From contig CABRZR010000004.1 of assembly GCA_902475535.1 (NCBI GenBank), forward strand, positions 1 to 64,000: a DNA stretch of 64,000 nt, in the 5' to 3' direction. The notes beneath the pieces were generated by a model. It was not told the origin of the DNA and did no database searches. It saw only the letters and a list, made by a program, of their open reading frames with translations. Source of the stretch: QAMH01 sp900556425. GTDB lineage: Bacteria; Actinomycetota; Coriobacteriia; Coriobacteriales; QAMH01. The translations under genes and the position numbers were made by a program. Shown here one piece after another: positions 1-7,673 of this stretch; the stretch's first letter is position 1; each line of letters opens with the position of its first letter.

Positions 1-614
1 CACGCGAACTCCAGCGTGACAGAACCCCCGTCCCCCCTGTCACGCCCCCGCCCGACGACTTCCTCATCGCCGTTGATGGTGGCTTTGAGCATTGCCTTAC
101 CGCAGGTCTCGAGCCTGATCTCTTCGTAGGCGACCTCGACAGCCTTGCTCCTGAGCTCGTAGGACTCATCGACTGCGAACGCATCGAGCTTCCCTGCGAG
201 AAGGATGACACCGACACCATCTACGCATGTAAGGAAGGCCTGGCACGTGGGTACACGAACTTCGCCCTGCACGCGGCACTCGGCGGAGACGTGGGTCATG
301 AGCTTGCGAACATACAGACCCTCGCCTTCCTGCACGAACATGGCGCAAGCGGTGTGCTGTATGGGGGCTCCCAGCGCGTGCATCTCGTCACACCATCCGA
401 TGAGCCGCAGGGCTTTTCGGCGCCACCGGGAACGCGCGTCTCCGTCCTGGCCTTTGGGGGCGATGCCTACGGCGTCACCGAACGCGGCCTGCAATGGGAG
501 CTTGAAGATGCCGCGCTGAGCTGCGCCATACCCCTCGGAGTAAGTAACCGTAGCTGCCAGGAGCAGTTTCAGATTGGCGTACGCGACGGCATGCTCCTCG
601 TCGTCATCGGATAA
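1..614 (+). CDS. thiN: thiamine pyrophosphokinase, 5' end cut by window edge
   Basis: Transfers pyrophosphate from ATP to thiamine to make thiamine diphosphate in the cytosol. The open frame enters from the left edge (first full codon at base 3) and ends at TAA 612-614, leaving 203 residues. It shows the family signatures in order: AVDGG, VGDLDS and KDDTD, the Asp-rich sites for metal, ATP and thiamine, followed by the beta-rich C-terminal half (GGSQRVHL, VSVLAFGG). The first part of the N-terminal domain lies outside the window. It is followed by about 100 bases without an obvious terminator before the next gene. The family call is confident; the operon context upstream cannot be seen. Confidence 0.9.
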   Translation, partial: RELQRDRTPVPPVTPPPDDFLIAVDGGFEHCLTAGLEPDLFVGDLDSLAPELVGLIDCERIELPCEKDDTDTIYACKEGLARGYTNFALHAALGGDVGHELANIQTLAFLHEHGASGVLYGGSQRVHLVTPSDEPQGFSAPPGTRVSVLAFGGDAYGVTERGLQWELEDAALSCAIPLGVSNRSCQEQFQIGVRDGMLLVVIG

Positions 615-714
615 AACGTTACAAAACGCCGTCCGCATCATATAGCGCCTGTGCCAACCAACCCAAATGGAGTATCTTATAGGGCACGTACACGCGCGAG
701 AGAATGGGAAGCAC

Positions 715-1845
715 ATGCCTTACGTGAACTGGCAATACGACACCCTAAACACCTTCTGCAACGACGTCTTCAAGGCGTTCGGCTTTTCCGATGAAGACAG
801 CGCCGTCATCAGCGACGTGCTCCTCACCGCAGACCTCTACGGCATCGAGAGCCACGGCATGCAGCGCATGGTGCGTTACCACAAGGGCATCGAGAAGGGC
901 ACCATTCACGTCGATGAGGCCCCCGAAGTCGTCTTCGAGACACCCGTCTCGGCTACCATCGAGGGACATTCCGCGATGGGCCAGATCATTTCGAAATTCG
1001 CCATGGACCTCGCCATCGAGAAGGCCAAGAAGAGCGGCATGGCAATGGTCACCGTGCGCAACGGCAACCACTTCGGCATCGCCGGCTACTACACCAAGAT
1101 GGCGTGCGACGAAGGCCTCATCGGCATCGCCTGCACCAACTCCGAGGCCATCATGGTTCCCACCTTTGGGCGTCAGGCCATGCTTGGCTCCAACCCCATC
1201 GCCATTGCCGCTCCGGCAGACCCCTATCCCTTCTGGTTTGACGCATCGACCTCCGTCGTCACGCGCGGCAAGCTCGAGATATACAACAAGAACGGCGAGC
1301 CCCTGCCTCCTGTCTGGGCACTCGACGCCCAGGGCGAGCCCACCACCGATGCCCCCGACGTACTAGCAAACATCGTTGGCAAGAAGGGCGGTGGCATCAT
1401 GCCGCTCGGCGGCGCAAGCGAGAAGACCGGCAGCCACAAAGGCTATGGTTGGGGCATGGTCTGCGAGCTTTTCTCATCCATCCTGTCGATGGGCAACACC
1501 TCGGACGAGTGCTGCACCTTCGATGACAAGACGGGCATCTGCCACGGCTTCATCGTCATCGATCCGGCCATCTTCGGCGACCCTGCCGAGATCCGCCAAC
1601 ATCTCTCCAGCTACCTCGAAAAGCTCCGCGAAAGCCCCGTGGCGCAGGGTGCCGAGCGCGTCTGGACCCACGGCGAGAAGGAGCACTTCAACGAGGAGCG
1701 CCTGCGCAAAGAGGGCATCCCCGTCAACGATAACACGATGATCGAGCTCGCGAACCTCTGCTCGTATCTCGGCCTTGACTTCGATGCGTACTTCACCGGA
1801 TACGAACTACCTCAAGACACCGACTTCTTCGAAGGGAACTACTAG
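715..1845 (+). CDS. Ldh_2-family NAD(P)-dependent malate/lactate-type dehydrogenase
   Basis: 376-residue member of the malate/L-lactate/ureidoglycolate dehydrogenase family (Ldh_2), which oxidises a 2-hydroxy acid with NAD(P) and is unrelated to classical Rossmann LDH/MDH. Visible signatures are TADLYGIESHGMQRM near residue 35, GNHFGIAGYY near 117 and FGRQAMLGSNPIAIAAP near 155. The frame is open from an ATG at 667, but the ATG at 715 opens the conserved N-terminus (MPYVNWQYDTL), so I use it; neither has a strong ribosome site. The substrate cannot be told from sequence: malate, lactate, sulfolactate and ureidoglycolate are all possible. It ends two bases before the sortase start, suggesting one transcript. 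Confidence 0.88.
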   Translation: MPYVNWQYDTLNTFCNDVFKAFGFSDEDSAVISDVLLTADLYGIESHGMQRMVRYHKGIEKGTIHVDEAPEVVFETPVSATIEGHSAMGQIISKFAMDLAIEKAKKSGMAMVTVRNGNHFGIAGYYTKMACDEGLIGIACTNSEAIMVPTFGRQAMLGSNPIAIAAPADPYPFWFDASTSVVTRGKLEIYNKNGEPLPPVWALDAQGEPTTDAPDVLANIVGKKGGGIMPLGGASEKTGSHKGYGWGMVCELFSSILSMGNTSDECCTFDDKTGICHGFIVIDPAIFGDPAEIRQHLSSYLEKLRESPVAQGAERVWTHGEKEHFNEERLRKEGIPVNDNTMIELANLCSYLGLDFDAYFTGYELPQDTDFFEGNY

Positions 1846-1847
1846 GC

Positions 1848-2579
1848 ATGGCACAGGGTAAACACGCCAGCAGGTCCGGCAGACGCCGCGGATTCCTCAT
1901 TGCCGAGATTATCTGCATCATCGTCGTCATCGTATGCGCCGTGCTCATCTTCATGCAGGTCAGCAAATACTGGACCGCGAACGAGGAGTTCAACACCATC
2001 ACGGAGGAATACGATCGCAACCCCAATGCACTTGTAACGGATAATCCCAATTGCGTGGGCTGGATCAAGGTTGCCGACACGCGTATCGACTATCCCGTCA
2101 TGTACACGCCCGACGACCCCGAGTACTACCTGCACCGCAACTTCGAAGGCGAGTATTCGTCGGCTGGCACGCCGTTCTTAGGCAAGGGCTGCCTGCTCGA
2201 TGGCAACAGTTCCATCATTTACGGTCACAACATGAACGACGGCAGCATGTTCGCGAGCCTGCGCAGCTTCGACAACCCGGACTTCGGCCTTTCCCACGTA
2301 ATCGACTACAACACCATCGAAGGCGCAACGGGCTTCGGCACCTATCAGCTCATCGGCTGCTGGTACGAGGACCTCACAGCACCCAGCCCCTATCGCTATT
2401 GGGACCAGGTCGGCGAGCTTTCCGAGCAGCAGTTCAATGACTACGTGGCAAACGTCAAGCGGCTTGCCATGTACGAAACGGGCATAAGCGCAAGCTACGG
2501 TGACGACTTGCTCGCGCTTTCGACCTGCAGTTACGGTACGGCCGACGAGCGCTTTGTCGTCGTGGCCGTGAAGCAATGA
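1848..2579 (+). CDS. srtB: class B sortase
   Basis: Membrane-anchored cysteine transpeptidase that links secreted proteins to peptidoglycan or joins pilin-like subunits. A basic N-terminus (KHASRSGRRRG) is followed by one membrane helix at about residues 15-37. The catalytic triad is visible: His127 in YGHNM, Cys227 in LSTCSY and Arg235 in DERFVVVA. The 243-residue length and the long insert between His and Cys fit class B rather than A or C. It starts 2 bases after the Ldh_2 stop. No protein in this window carries an LPXTG- or NPQTN-like signal with a hydrophobic segment and basic tail, so its substrates must be elsewhere. Confidence 0.9.
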   Translation: MAQGKHASRSGRRRGFLIAEIICIIVVIVCAVLIFMQVSKYWTANEEFNTITEEYDRNPNALVTDNPNCVGWIKVADTRIDYPVMYTPDDPEYYLHRNFEGEYSSAGTPFLGKGCLLDGNSSIIYGHNMNDGSMFASLRSFDNPDFGLSHVIDYNTIEGATGFGTYQLIGCWYEDLTAPSPYRYWDQVGELSEQQFNDYVANVKRLAMYETGISASYGDDLLALSTCSYGTADERFVVVAVKQ

Positions 2580-2590
2580 GTAGAGACATA

Positions 2591-2648
2591 TAAAAATTAT
2601 CAAGGAAAATAAAAGAAATTAAAAATTATCAAGGAAAATAAAAGAAAT
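2591..2648. repeat. two perfect 29-bp tandem repeats
   Basis: Two identical 29-bp units lie head to tail at 2591-2619 and 2620-2648, each beginning TAAAAATTATCAAGG. The stretch is almost pure A/T in an otherwise GC-rich region and sits between the sortase stop and the AAA ATPase start. It could be a slipped-strand duplication, an UP-element-like promoter region, or a scar at the edge of acquired DNA. Confidence 0.95.
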
Positions 2649-2693
2649 AAAAGTACACTAGGAAACATCACGGCCGTCCGATGATGAAGGGCA

Positions 2694-3791
2694 ATGTGCA
2701 TGATTCCCGAAAACCCATTTACCCCTACATTTGGCGAAGTGCCGGCGTACATGGCTGGCCGCGATATCATGCTCAATAATCTGCGCAGGGCGTTCTCATC
2801 GTCAAAGCGCCACCCCAATCTCACCACCATTATTACCGGCGCACGAGGCACGGGGAAAACAGCCTTGCTCGCCCAGGCGGCAAATGAGGCTGAGCAGAGA
2901 GGATGGATTGCCGTAAGCACCGTCGCATTGCCAGGTCTTCTTGATGACATATATATAACTGCCAAGAGAAGGGCATCCCACCTTATTACGAGAGATCCCA
3001 ATGTAAGAATAGAAAGCATCGAATTCGGTGGCATTGGTAGCGTAGGTCTCTCTCACGCCGAACATGAGACAAACTGGCGGAATGACATGTCGGGGCTTCT
3101 CGAAGAACTCGCGCAGTCGGATGCGGGACTGCTTATCATCGTTGACGAAGTCCAACCCAAACTCGATGAGATGATACAACTTGCTGCGATTTACCAGCTT
3201 TTCGTAATGGAGGGACGAAAAGTCGCTCTGCTCATGGCAGGGCTTCCCAACAATATGCTCGCGCTTGAAAAGGACAAATCTGTCTCGTTTCTACGGCGTG
3301 CGCAGAAGATGCAGCTTGGCCCTATCCCCGATTTCGAGGTGAAAGAAGCTTTCGAGCGCACAGTGAGAGACAGTGGGCGAACTCTTGCGCCCACTGCATT
3401 AAGCAGGGCTGTGGATGCGACTGGAGGATTTCCATTTTTAATGCAGCTAATCGGTTTTCGCATGTGGGACCAGCATCCAGGAAGCACGGAGATTACCGAG
3501 GAAGATGCCCAGGCGGGTATCGCCTTGGCACGAGCAGAGTTCGAAGACCGCATCCTAAAGACGACCTATGAAAGTATCTCAAATGGTGACAAGGCGTTCC
3601 TAGATGCGCTTGTCTCGTTGGGAGGACAAGCCACGATCAGACAGATTGCAGAGCAGATGGAAAAAACGGGTCCATACGCAACGCAGTATAAGAACAGGCT
3701 CATGGGACAAGGCATAGTCAAAGACGTTGCCGGAATCATATGTTTCCAACTTCCCCATATGGAAGCATTTGTACGAGACAGGCAAGATTAG
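2694..3791 (+). CDS. AAA ATPase of the ORC/archaeal-ATPase-like type
   Basis: 365-residue P-loop ATPase. Walker A reads GARGTGKTALL near residue 48 and Walker B reads LLIIVDEVQ near 148; the C-terminal part resembles a winged-helix region (ATIRQIAEQM). Proteins opening with NPFTPTFGEVPAYMAGR are common single-gene ATPases in Actinomycetota and are usually labelled only as ATP-binding protein; their role is unknown. A GAAGG ribosome site precedes the ATG at 2694; a second ATG lies two codons later. Base composition is clearly richer in A/T than the neighbours, which suggests horizontal transfer. It converges on the amidase gene with about 44 bases between stops and no clear terminator. Confidence 0.75.
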   Translation: MCMIPENPFTPTFGEVPAYMAGRDIMLNNLRRAFSSSKRHPNLTTIITGARGTGKTALLAQAANEAEQRGWIAVSTVALPGLLDDIYITAKRRASHLITRDPNVRIESIEFGGIGSVGLSHAEHETNWRNDMSGLLEELAQSDAGLLIIVDEVQPKLDEMIQLAAIYQLFVMEGRKVALLMAGLPNNMLALEKDKSVSFLRRAQKMQLGPIPDFEVKEAFERTVRDSGRTLAPTALSRAVDATGGFPFLMQLIGFRMWDQHPGSTEITEEDAQAGIALARAEFEDRILKTTYESISNGDKAFLDALVSLGGQATIRQIAEQMEKTGPYATQYKNRLMGQGIVKDVAGIICFQLPHMEAFVRDRQD

Positions 3792-3835
3792 ACGGCCTGT
3801 CCAAAAAGCTATGAGGCAGCGGAAGGCAGAAAACC

Positions 3836-5029
3836 CTAGTGGTGACGCAAACGCCGGTAGTTATCCAGATAGCTGGCAAAGTCCGATGAGGTGTCCGAGT
3901 TACCGATAGCCCACATCTTGTGGTCGATGATGGTGGACTCGAACCCGTAGTAGGCATCGATATAGGCAATAAGGTTGTCCAGGGCGTTGAGCTGTGCCTC
4001 GGGATAATAGCCCTGGCCGTTCCAATGGACCATCTCTATGCCGATGGAGCAGAAGTTCATGCCGTAATTGGTGTCAACGCTCCCGTCGTAGGGCCACTCG
4101 CGCACCCCAAACTCCCGATTGAAGCCACGATTGCCCCAGCCGGCATGGTGGGCGACGTAATCCATGTCGACGCATTGGACGATGGAACCGTCCAGACCCA
4201 CGACGAAGTGGGACGCCACGCCAGCACCGTTGTAGAGCCAGCCATCTACGACGTTCATGGGATCGCCACCGCCCTCGGTGTCATGGAGCACGATGTAGCC
4301 CTGCCAATCCGCTCCCTTGTAGTTATAGGTCAGCGATGGCTGCAGATACGTCGTGAGGTTCAACCGCGCGCGCAGGGCATCGGCCGAAGGATTGGTGTTG
4401 GGCAGCAAGGCGCCCTCCCCTGCGGCATACCAGGCAACGCCCTCACCACGCCAACCCGCGCCCACGAGGAAGCTATGCTCGTCGTAGGACATGGTGTAGT
4501 TGTGGGACCCGGAGTTGTTGTGGATGGCCTCGGTGTTCACGTTGGGATTGAACTGGCGGTACAGCGGCTTGTCCTTGATGGCGTCCTCGGAGTACCAGCC
4601 GATGCCCTCGTAGCGCCAGCCAGAGGCGACGAGGCTGTCGCGCTCATAGGCACTGGTGGTGTAGTGATGGTCCGTACCCGAGTACAGGCGATAAACCGGA
4701 GCGGAAGACGTCTCGGGCGCTCGCCAGCCCACACCCTCGTAGCGCCAGCCGGCGTTGACAAGGCTGTCGCGCTCGACGGTGCTGGCCGTGTAGAAGTGCT
4801 CGCCGGAATTGCGGTTGTACATGCGGTACATATCCGCCGAGGCCGTCGTGGAGGTAGCGGGCGCCTGCGCCTCAAGGGCTTTGTCGGCATCTTGCATGGG
4901 AGAGGCGAGAGCATGGGTGAAAAGACCCGAGACGATTGATACACAAGCGACTCCGACGGCCACGATAAATGCTAGAACTCTCAGATATGCGATGAATGTC
5001 GGGCGATCTTGCATCTTCATGGAATTCAT
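3836..5029 (-). CDS. secreted N-acetylmuramoyl-L-alanine amidase (Amidase_2) with surface repeats
   Basis: Cuts the amide bond between N-acetylmuramic acid and the stem peptide. An N-terminal hydrophobic segment acts as signal peptide or anchor. Then comes one tripartite DUF5648-type block (NSGEHFYTAS, TDHHYTTS, SGSHNYTMS, about 45 residues each) and a C-terminal Amidase_2 domain of about 190 residues. Likely zinc ligands are His in VLHDTEGG, His in AHHAGWG and the Asp/His region IIDHKMWAIGNSD. The frame is open to an ATG at 5083 inside an inverted repeat. ATG 5029 has AGGA five bases upstream and is my choice (397 aa); 5035 and 5020 are alternatives. The repeats probably bind the envelope, which is inference. 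Confidence 0.88.
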   Translation of the reverse strand: MNSMKMQDRPTFIAYLRVLAFIVAVGVACVSIVSGLFTHALASPMQDADKALEAQAPATSTTASADMYRMYNRNSGEHFYTASTVERDSLVNAGWRYEGVGWRAPETSSAPVYRLYSGTDHHYTTSAYERDSLVASGWRYEGIGWYSEDAIKDKPLYRQFNPNVNTEAIHNNSGSHNYTMSYDEHSFLVGAGWRGEGVAWYAAGEGALLPNTNPSADALRARLNLTTYLQPSLTYNYKGADWQGYIVLHDTEGGGDPMNVVDGWLYNGAGVASHFVVGLDGSIVQCVDMDYVAHHAGWGNRGFNREFGVREWPYDGSVDTNYGMNFCSIGIEMVHWNGQGYYPEAQLNALDNLIAYIDAYYGFESTIIDHKMWAIGNSDTSSDFASYLDNYRRLRHH

Positions 5030-5056
5030 GGACATCCTAACTAAGGCTCGTTTGCC

Positions 5057-5103
5057 GTAGACGGTAATTACTTTTACATACATGTAAAGGTAATACCGTC
5101 TAC
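5057..5103. promoter_or_regulatory. long inverted repeat in the amidase upstream region
   Basis: Two arms of about 23 bases, 5057-5079 and 5082-5103, are complementary except for one indel and one mismatch. The outer ends GTAGACGGTA / TACCGTCTAC pair perfectly, and the centre reads TTTACAT-AC-ATGTAAA. It lies just upstream of the amidase start, where an operator is expected. It could instead be a 5' leader hairpin. I cannot name a regulator. Confidence 0.6.
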
Positions 5104-5151
5104 GTGAAAGGTTAGAGAATCAATTTTGGCGAACATGGCGAACGGTAAAGA

Positions 5152-5178
5152 AAAGACCCGCCAATAAGGAGGGTCTTT
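5152..5178 (-). terminator. terminator of the surface-repeat operon
   Basis: AAAGACCC at 5152-5159 pairs with GGGTCTTT at 5171-5178. On the minus strand the stem is followed by a T-rich run (TCTTT). It begins three bases beyond the stop codon of the 287-residue repeat protein, so it ends that transcript. Confidence 0.8.
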
Positions 5179-5181
5179 ATT

Positions 5182-6045
5182 TTATATGAGAGTTTTGTCA
5201 AATGCGGAGAAATCGCTGCGTTGTACACCACAATGTTGGCACTCCAAAGTATCTTTTCTAACGATTTCGGTAGATATGTTACCTTCTTCGTCGAAGTGGT
5301 AATTGCTAATCCACAGTGTCATATCTTTCCAATCGTGATGGTGGTCTTTGGTGTATTCGCAATACGAATCAGTAGGTGCATACATGTCGAATTTGCTATA
5401 TCCCCATTTATACAGAGCACCGTTCTCATCAACAGTCCCAACCTTGCTTTCGTAGTCGGCGAAGTCGTCCGCAGGTGCAGGAACAGGCTCGGTAGCAGAT
5501 GGATTAGCAGGCACCACCGCGACACCTTCGGAGACACCGTACCAGGCGATACCCTCGTCGGACCATCCGACCGACACCAGGTTGTCACGTTCCGCACCCG
5601 AGGTGGTGTAGTTGTGCGAACCCGCGACGGCGTTGGGATTGTACTGGCGGTATAGCGGCACGGCCTTCGCGTCATCGGAATACCAGCCAACACCCTCGTC
5701 GTTCCAACCGACGCTCACCAGATGGTCACGCTCAACTACGCTCGTGGTGTAGTGGTGGTCACCAGCGTTGGCGTTGTAGAGACGATACACGGGGGTATCC
5801 GAGGTGACGGGAGCGACCCATCCAGTCCCCTCGTAACTCCAACCCACATCCGTCAGGTGGTCTCTCTCGACGGTCGAGGCGGTGTAGAAGTGCTCGCCGC
5901 TGTTGGGATTGTAGAGGCGGAACATGTCCTGGGTAGCCTCCTCGGCAGAGGCTGTCTTCGTTGGTAACAGCACCATGGTAACGGTTGCGACGAGCAACAC
6001 GAGCATCACCAAGGTAACGTTACGAGTAAATGTCTTCGTCTTCAT
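5182..6045 (-). CDS. secreted three-module repeat protein with Cys/His tail
   Basis: 287 residues. A signal peptide ends at about ASA-EE (residue 35). One full tripartite block follows: NSGEHFYTAS, AGDHHYTTS, AGSHNYTTS, each module about 45 residues and closing with a GW..EG.(G/A)W motif. After a Pro/Ala linker comes a roughly 80-residue tail with YCEY, DHHHDW and CQHCG, a possible metal-binding domain shared with the upstream gene product. No catalytic domain and no sorting signal are recognised. It is the last gene of the set 9674 to 5182, 13 bases after its neighbour, and ends at a terminator. Role unknown; cell-surface or cell-wall location is inferred from the signal peptide. Confidence 0.78.
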   Translation of the reverse strand: MKTKTFTRNVTLVMLVLLVATVTMVLLPTKTASAEEATQDMFRLYNPNSGEHFYTASTVERDHLTDVGWSYEGTGWVAPVTSDTPVYRLYNANAGDHHYTTSVVERDHLVSVGWNDEGVGWYSDDAKAVPLYRQYNPNAVAGSHNYTTSGAERDNLVSVGWSDEGIAWYGVSEGVAVVPANPSATEPVPAPADDFADYESKVGTVDENGALYKWGYSKFDMYAPTDSYCEYTKDHHHDWKDMTLWISNYHFDEEGNISTEIVRKDTLECQHCGVQRSDFSAFDKTLI

Positions 6046-6058
6046 TTTGGTTCAGTCC

Positions 6059-6751
6059 CTACTTATACTTGCCGCAGGCCGAGCAACGATACGTCACAAA
6101 GAGCGACTCGGTGGTGCCATCCTGATTGAGTATGCTCCCCGCCTCGACTTTCGATCCGTCCGCGTTTACGGGAGCCCAGTCATGCCAGTGATCATCCGAC
6201 TTCTCGCAATAGGCTTTCTTGTACCTGGCAATAGGCTTGCCTTCTGTGCAGCACATGCGTTCGAGAGCGCCTTTATCCATGAGGACGCCCCGGGTATTCG
6301 GATCGGTGGCGTTTGCGCCCACTGGAGCCTTGCCCACGCCATACCAGCCGATGCCCTCTCCATTCCAACCGACGAGCACGAGCGAGTCGTTCTCTTCCTG
6401 GCTCGTGGTGTAGTTATGTGAGCCAGCGACGGCATTCGGATTGTATTGGCGAAAAAGCGGCACGAGCTGTCTGTCGTCCGAATACCAGCCGATGCCCTCG
6501 TCGTTCCAACCCACGGAGATGAGGTAATCGCGCTCGACGATACTGGACGTATAGAAGTGCTCGCCACTGTTGGGATTATAGAGACGGTACATCTCCTTGC
6601 CTTCTGCATCGTATAATCCGGCTGCCCCGCCACCAGCACCAACGGCATACGCAAAGGGCGCAACGGGCAATAGCGCCACGACGATGGCCATGATGAGCAA
6701 CGCAATCGTCGCCAGAGTCGCGTTAGGCCGAACGTTTGTATTCGTCTTCAT
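6059..6751 (-). CDS. secreted two-module repeat protein with Cys/His tail
   Basis: 230 residues with a signal peptide ending near FAYA (residue 36). It carries only two repeat modules, NSGEHFYTSS and AGSHNYTTS; the HHYTTS module found in its paralogues is missing. The tail has YCEK, DDHWHDW and CSACGKYK. It parallels the tail of the downstream 287-residue protein in order and spacing, so the two probably arose by duplication. Spacing to its neighbours is 13 and 14 bases, which points to a shared transcript. The tail resembles a zinc ribbon in Cys pattern, but I do not recognise a named family. Confidence 0.75.
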   Translation of the reverse strand: MKTNTNVRPNATLATIALLIMAIVVALLPVAPFAYAVGAGGGAAGLYDAEGKEMYRLYNPNSGEHFYTSSIVERDYLISVGWNDEGIGWYSDDRQLVPLFRQYNPNAVAGSHNYTTSQEENDSLVLVGWNGEGIGWYGVGKAPVGANATDPNTRGVLMDKGALERMCCTEGKPIARYKKAYCEKSDDHWHDWAPVNADGSKVEAGSILNQDGTTESLFVTYRCSACGKYK

Positions 6752-6765
6752 TTTGAACTCAGCCC

Positions 6766-7620
6766 CTAATCGACATCCTTGGTCACGTATACATACGCAA
6801 TCTCGAAATGGTCAACATTAAGCGCACTGGCATAATTCTGCGAGCTCATTTTCTCGGTCGTGCTGGGTTTCATGTACGTCGCCTTGAGCGCACCTACGTT
6901 AAACGCCACTTCGTTGGATGAATTCTTGTCGATTCTCGAGAAGCTCCCGTCCTTGGTCACGGCGACGAGCTTGACGTCGACTTCCTTCCACTTGTAGTCA
7001 GTCTTGTTCGTGATTTCGGCGCTGACGACGGGCTGGCCACCGTCCATGGCCATGCTGATCGCTATCTCGTACTCATCGGGGCTGAGAATCGCCACCTCCT
7101 GCTCATCGAGGGGTGTCCCCTCCCTGACGGTGATGGCAATCTTCTCGCAATCAGCAAGCGTCAGGTTCTGCGTATCTCCCTTGTTGCCCCGATAACTCGC
7201 GACGATGTTGTTCTGGTCATTTGGTATGAACTCGACCTGATTGGCGCCGGGCGTGACGTAGAGCGGAGCACAGGTCGTAACGAACATATCAAGATTCTCG
7301 GTGTCGGTCTTCGCATCGCCATACTCGTCCTTCACCGTAAAGGTTCCCTCGATGTTCAAACTCGTGTTTTTGTAGGTGAACGAGGTGTTATTGGTGATAA
7401 CGCACGTGACCTTGGGGGCGTTCAGACCTGTTTCCACAATCTCGATGTCGCTCACGGTCATGTTCTCATGCGGGTTGTTAGTCGGTCCGCTGCTCGATGA
7501 CTTCGATGACGGGACCGTACCGGAAGACGACTGCGACGAGCCGCCGGAACAGCCGGCAGCGAGCGCAAGCATGCCAAGCATCAGCACGGCGCTAAGAAAT
7601 ACAGCTAGCGTCCTTTTCAT
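6766..7620 (-). CDS. lipoprotein of unknown function in the repeat-protein operon
   Basis: 284 residues with a clear lipoprotein signal: basic start, hydrophobic core, lipobox LAAGC with the modified Cys at residue 24, then a Gly/Ser-rich linker. The mature part has two roughly 100-residue stretches of similar style (VTCVITNNTSFTYK and VSAEITNKTDYKWK, each near VKDEYGD or VTKDGSF). This suggests two Ig-like or FxLYD-type beta domains. That pattern is typical of adhesin or cell-envelope lipoproteins, but no function follows from it. The start has a GAAGGAG ribosome site. It sits 14 bases before the 230-residue repeat gene. Confidence 0.7.
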   Translation of the reverse strand: MKRTLAVFLSAVLMLGMLALAAGCSGGSSQSSSGTVPSSKSSSSGPTNNPHENMTVSDIEIVETGLNAPKVTCVITNNTSFTYKNTSLNIEGTFTVKDEYGDAKTDTENLDMFVTTCAPLYVTPGANQVEFIPNDQNNIVASYRGNKGDTQNLTLADCEKIAITVREGTPLDEQEVAILSPDEYEIAISMAMDGGQPVVSAEITNKTDYKWKEVDVKLVAVTKDGSFSRIDKNSSNEVAFNVGALKATYMKPSTTEKMSSQNYASALNVDHFEIAYVYVTKDVD

Positions 7621-7636
7621 GTACTACTCCTTCTCT

Positions 7637-7650
7637 GGTCAAACTTGACC
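7637..7650. promoter_or_regulatory. 14-bp perfect dyad before the lipoprotein gene
   Basis: GGTCAAACTTGACC is a 6-2-6 perfect palindrome in the 53-base gap between the 666-residue repeat gene and the lipoprotein gene, 17 bases upstream of the lipoprotein start. It may be an operator for an internal promoter. It is short enough to be chance. Confidence 0.35.
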
Positions 7651-7673
7651 TGCGTATCGAACATCCAACAACC

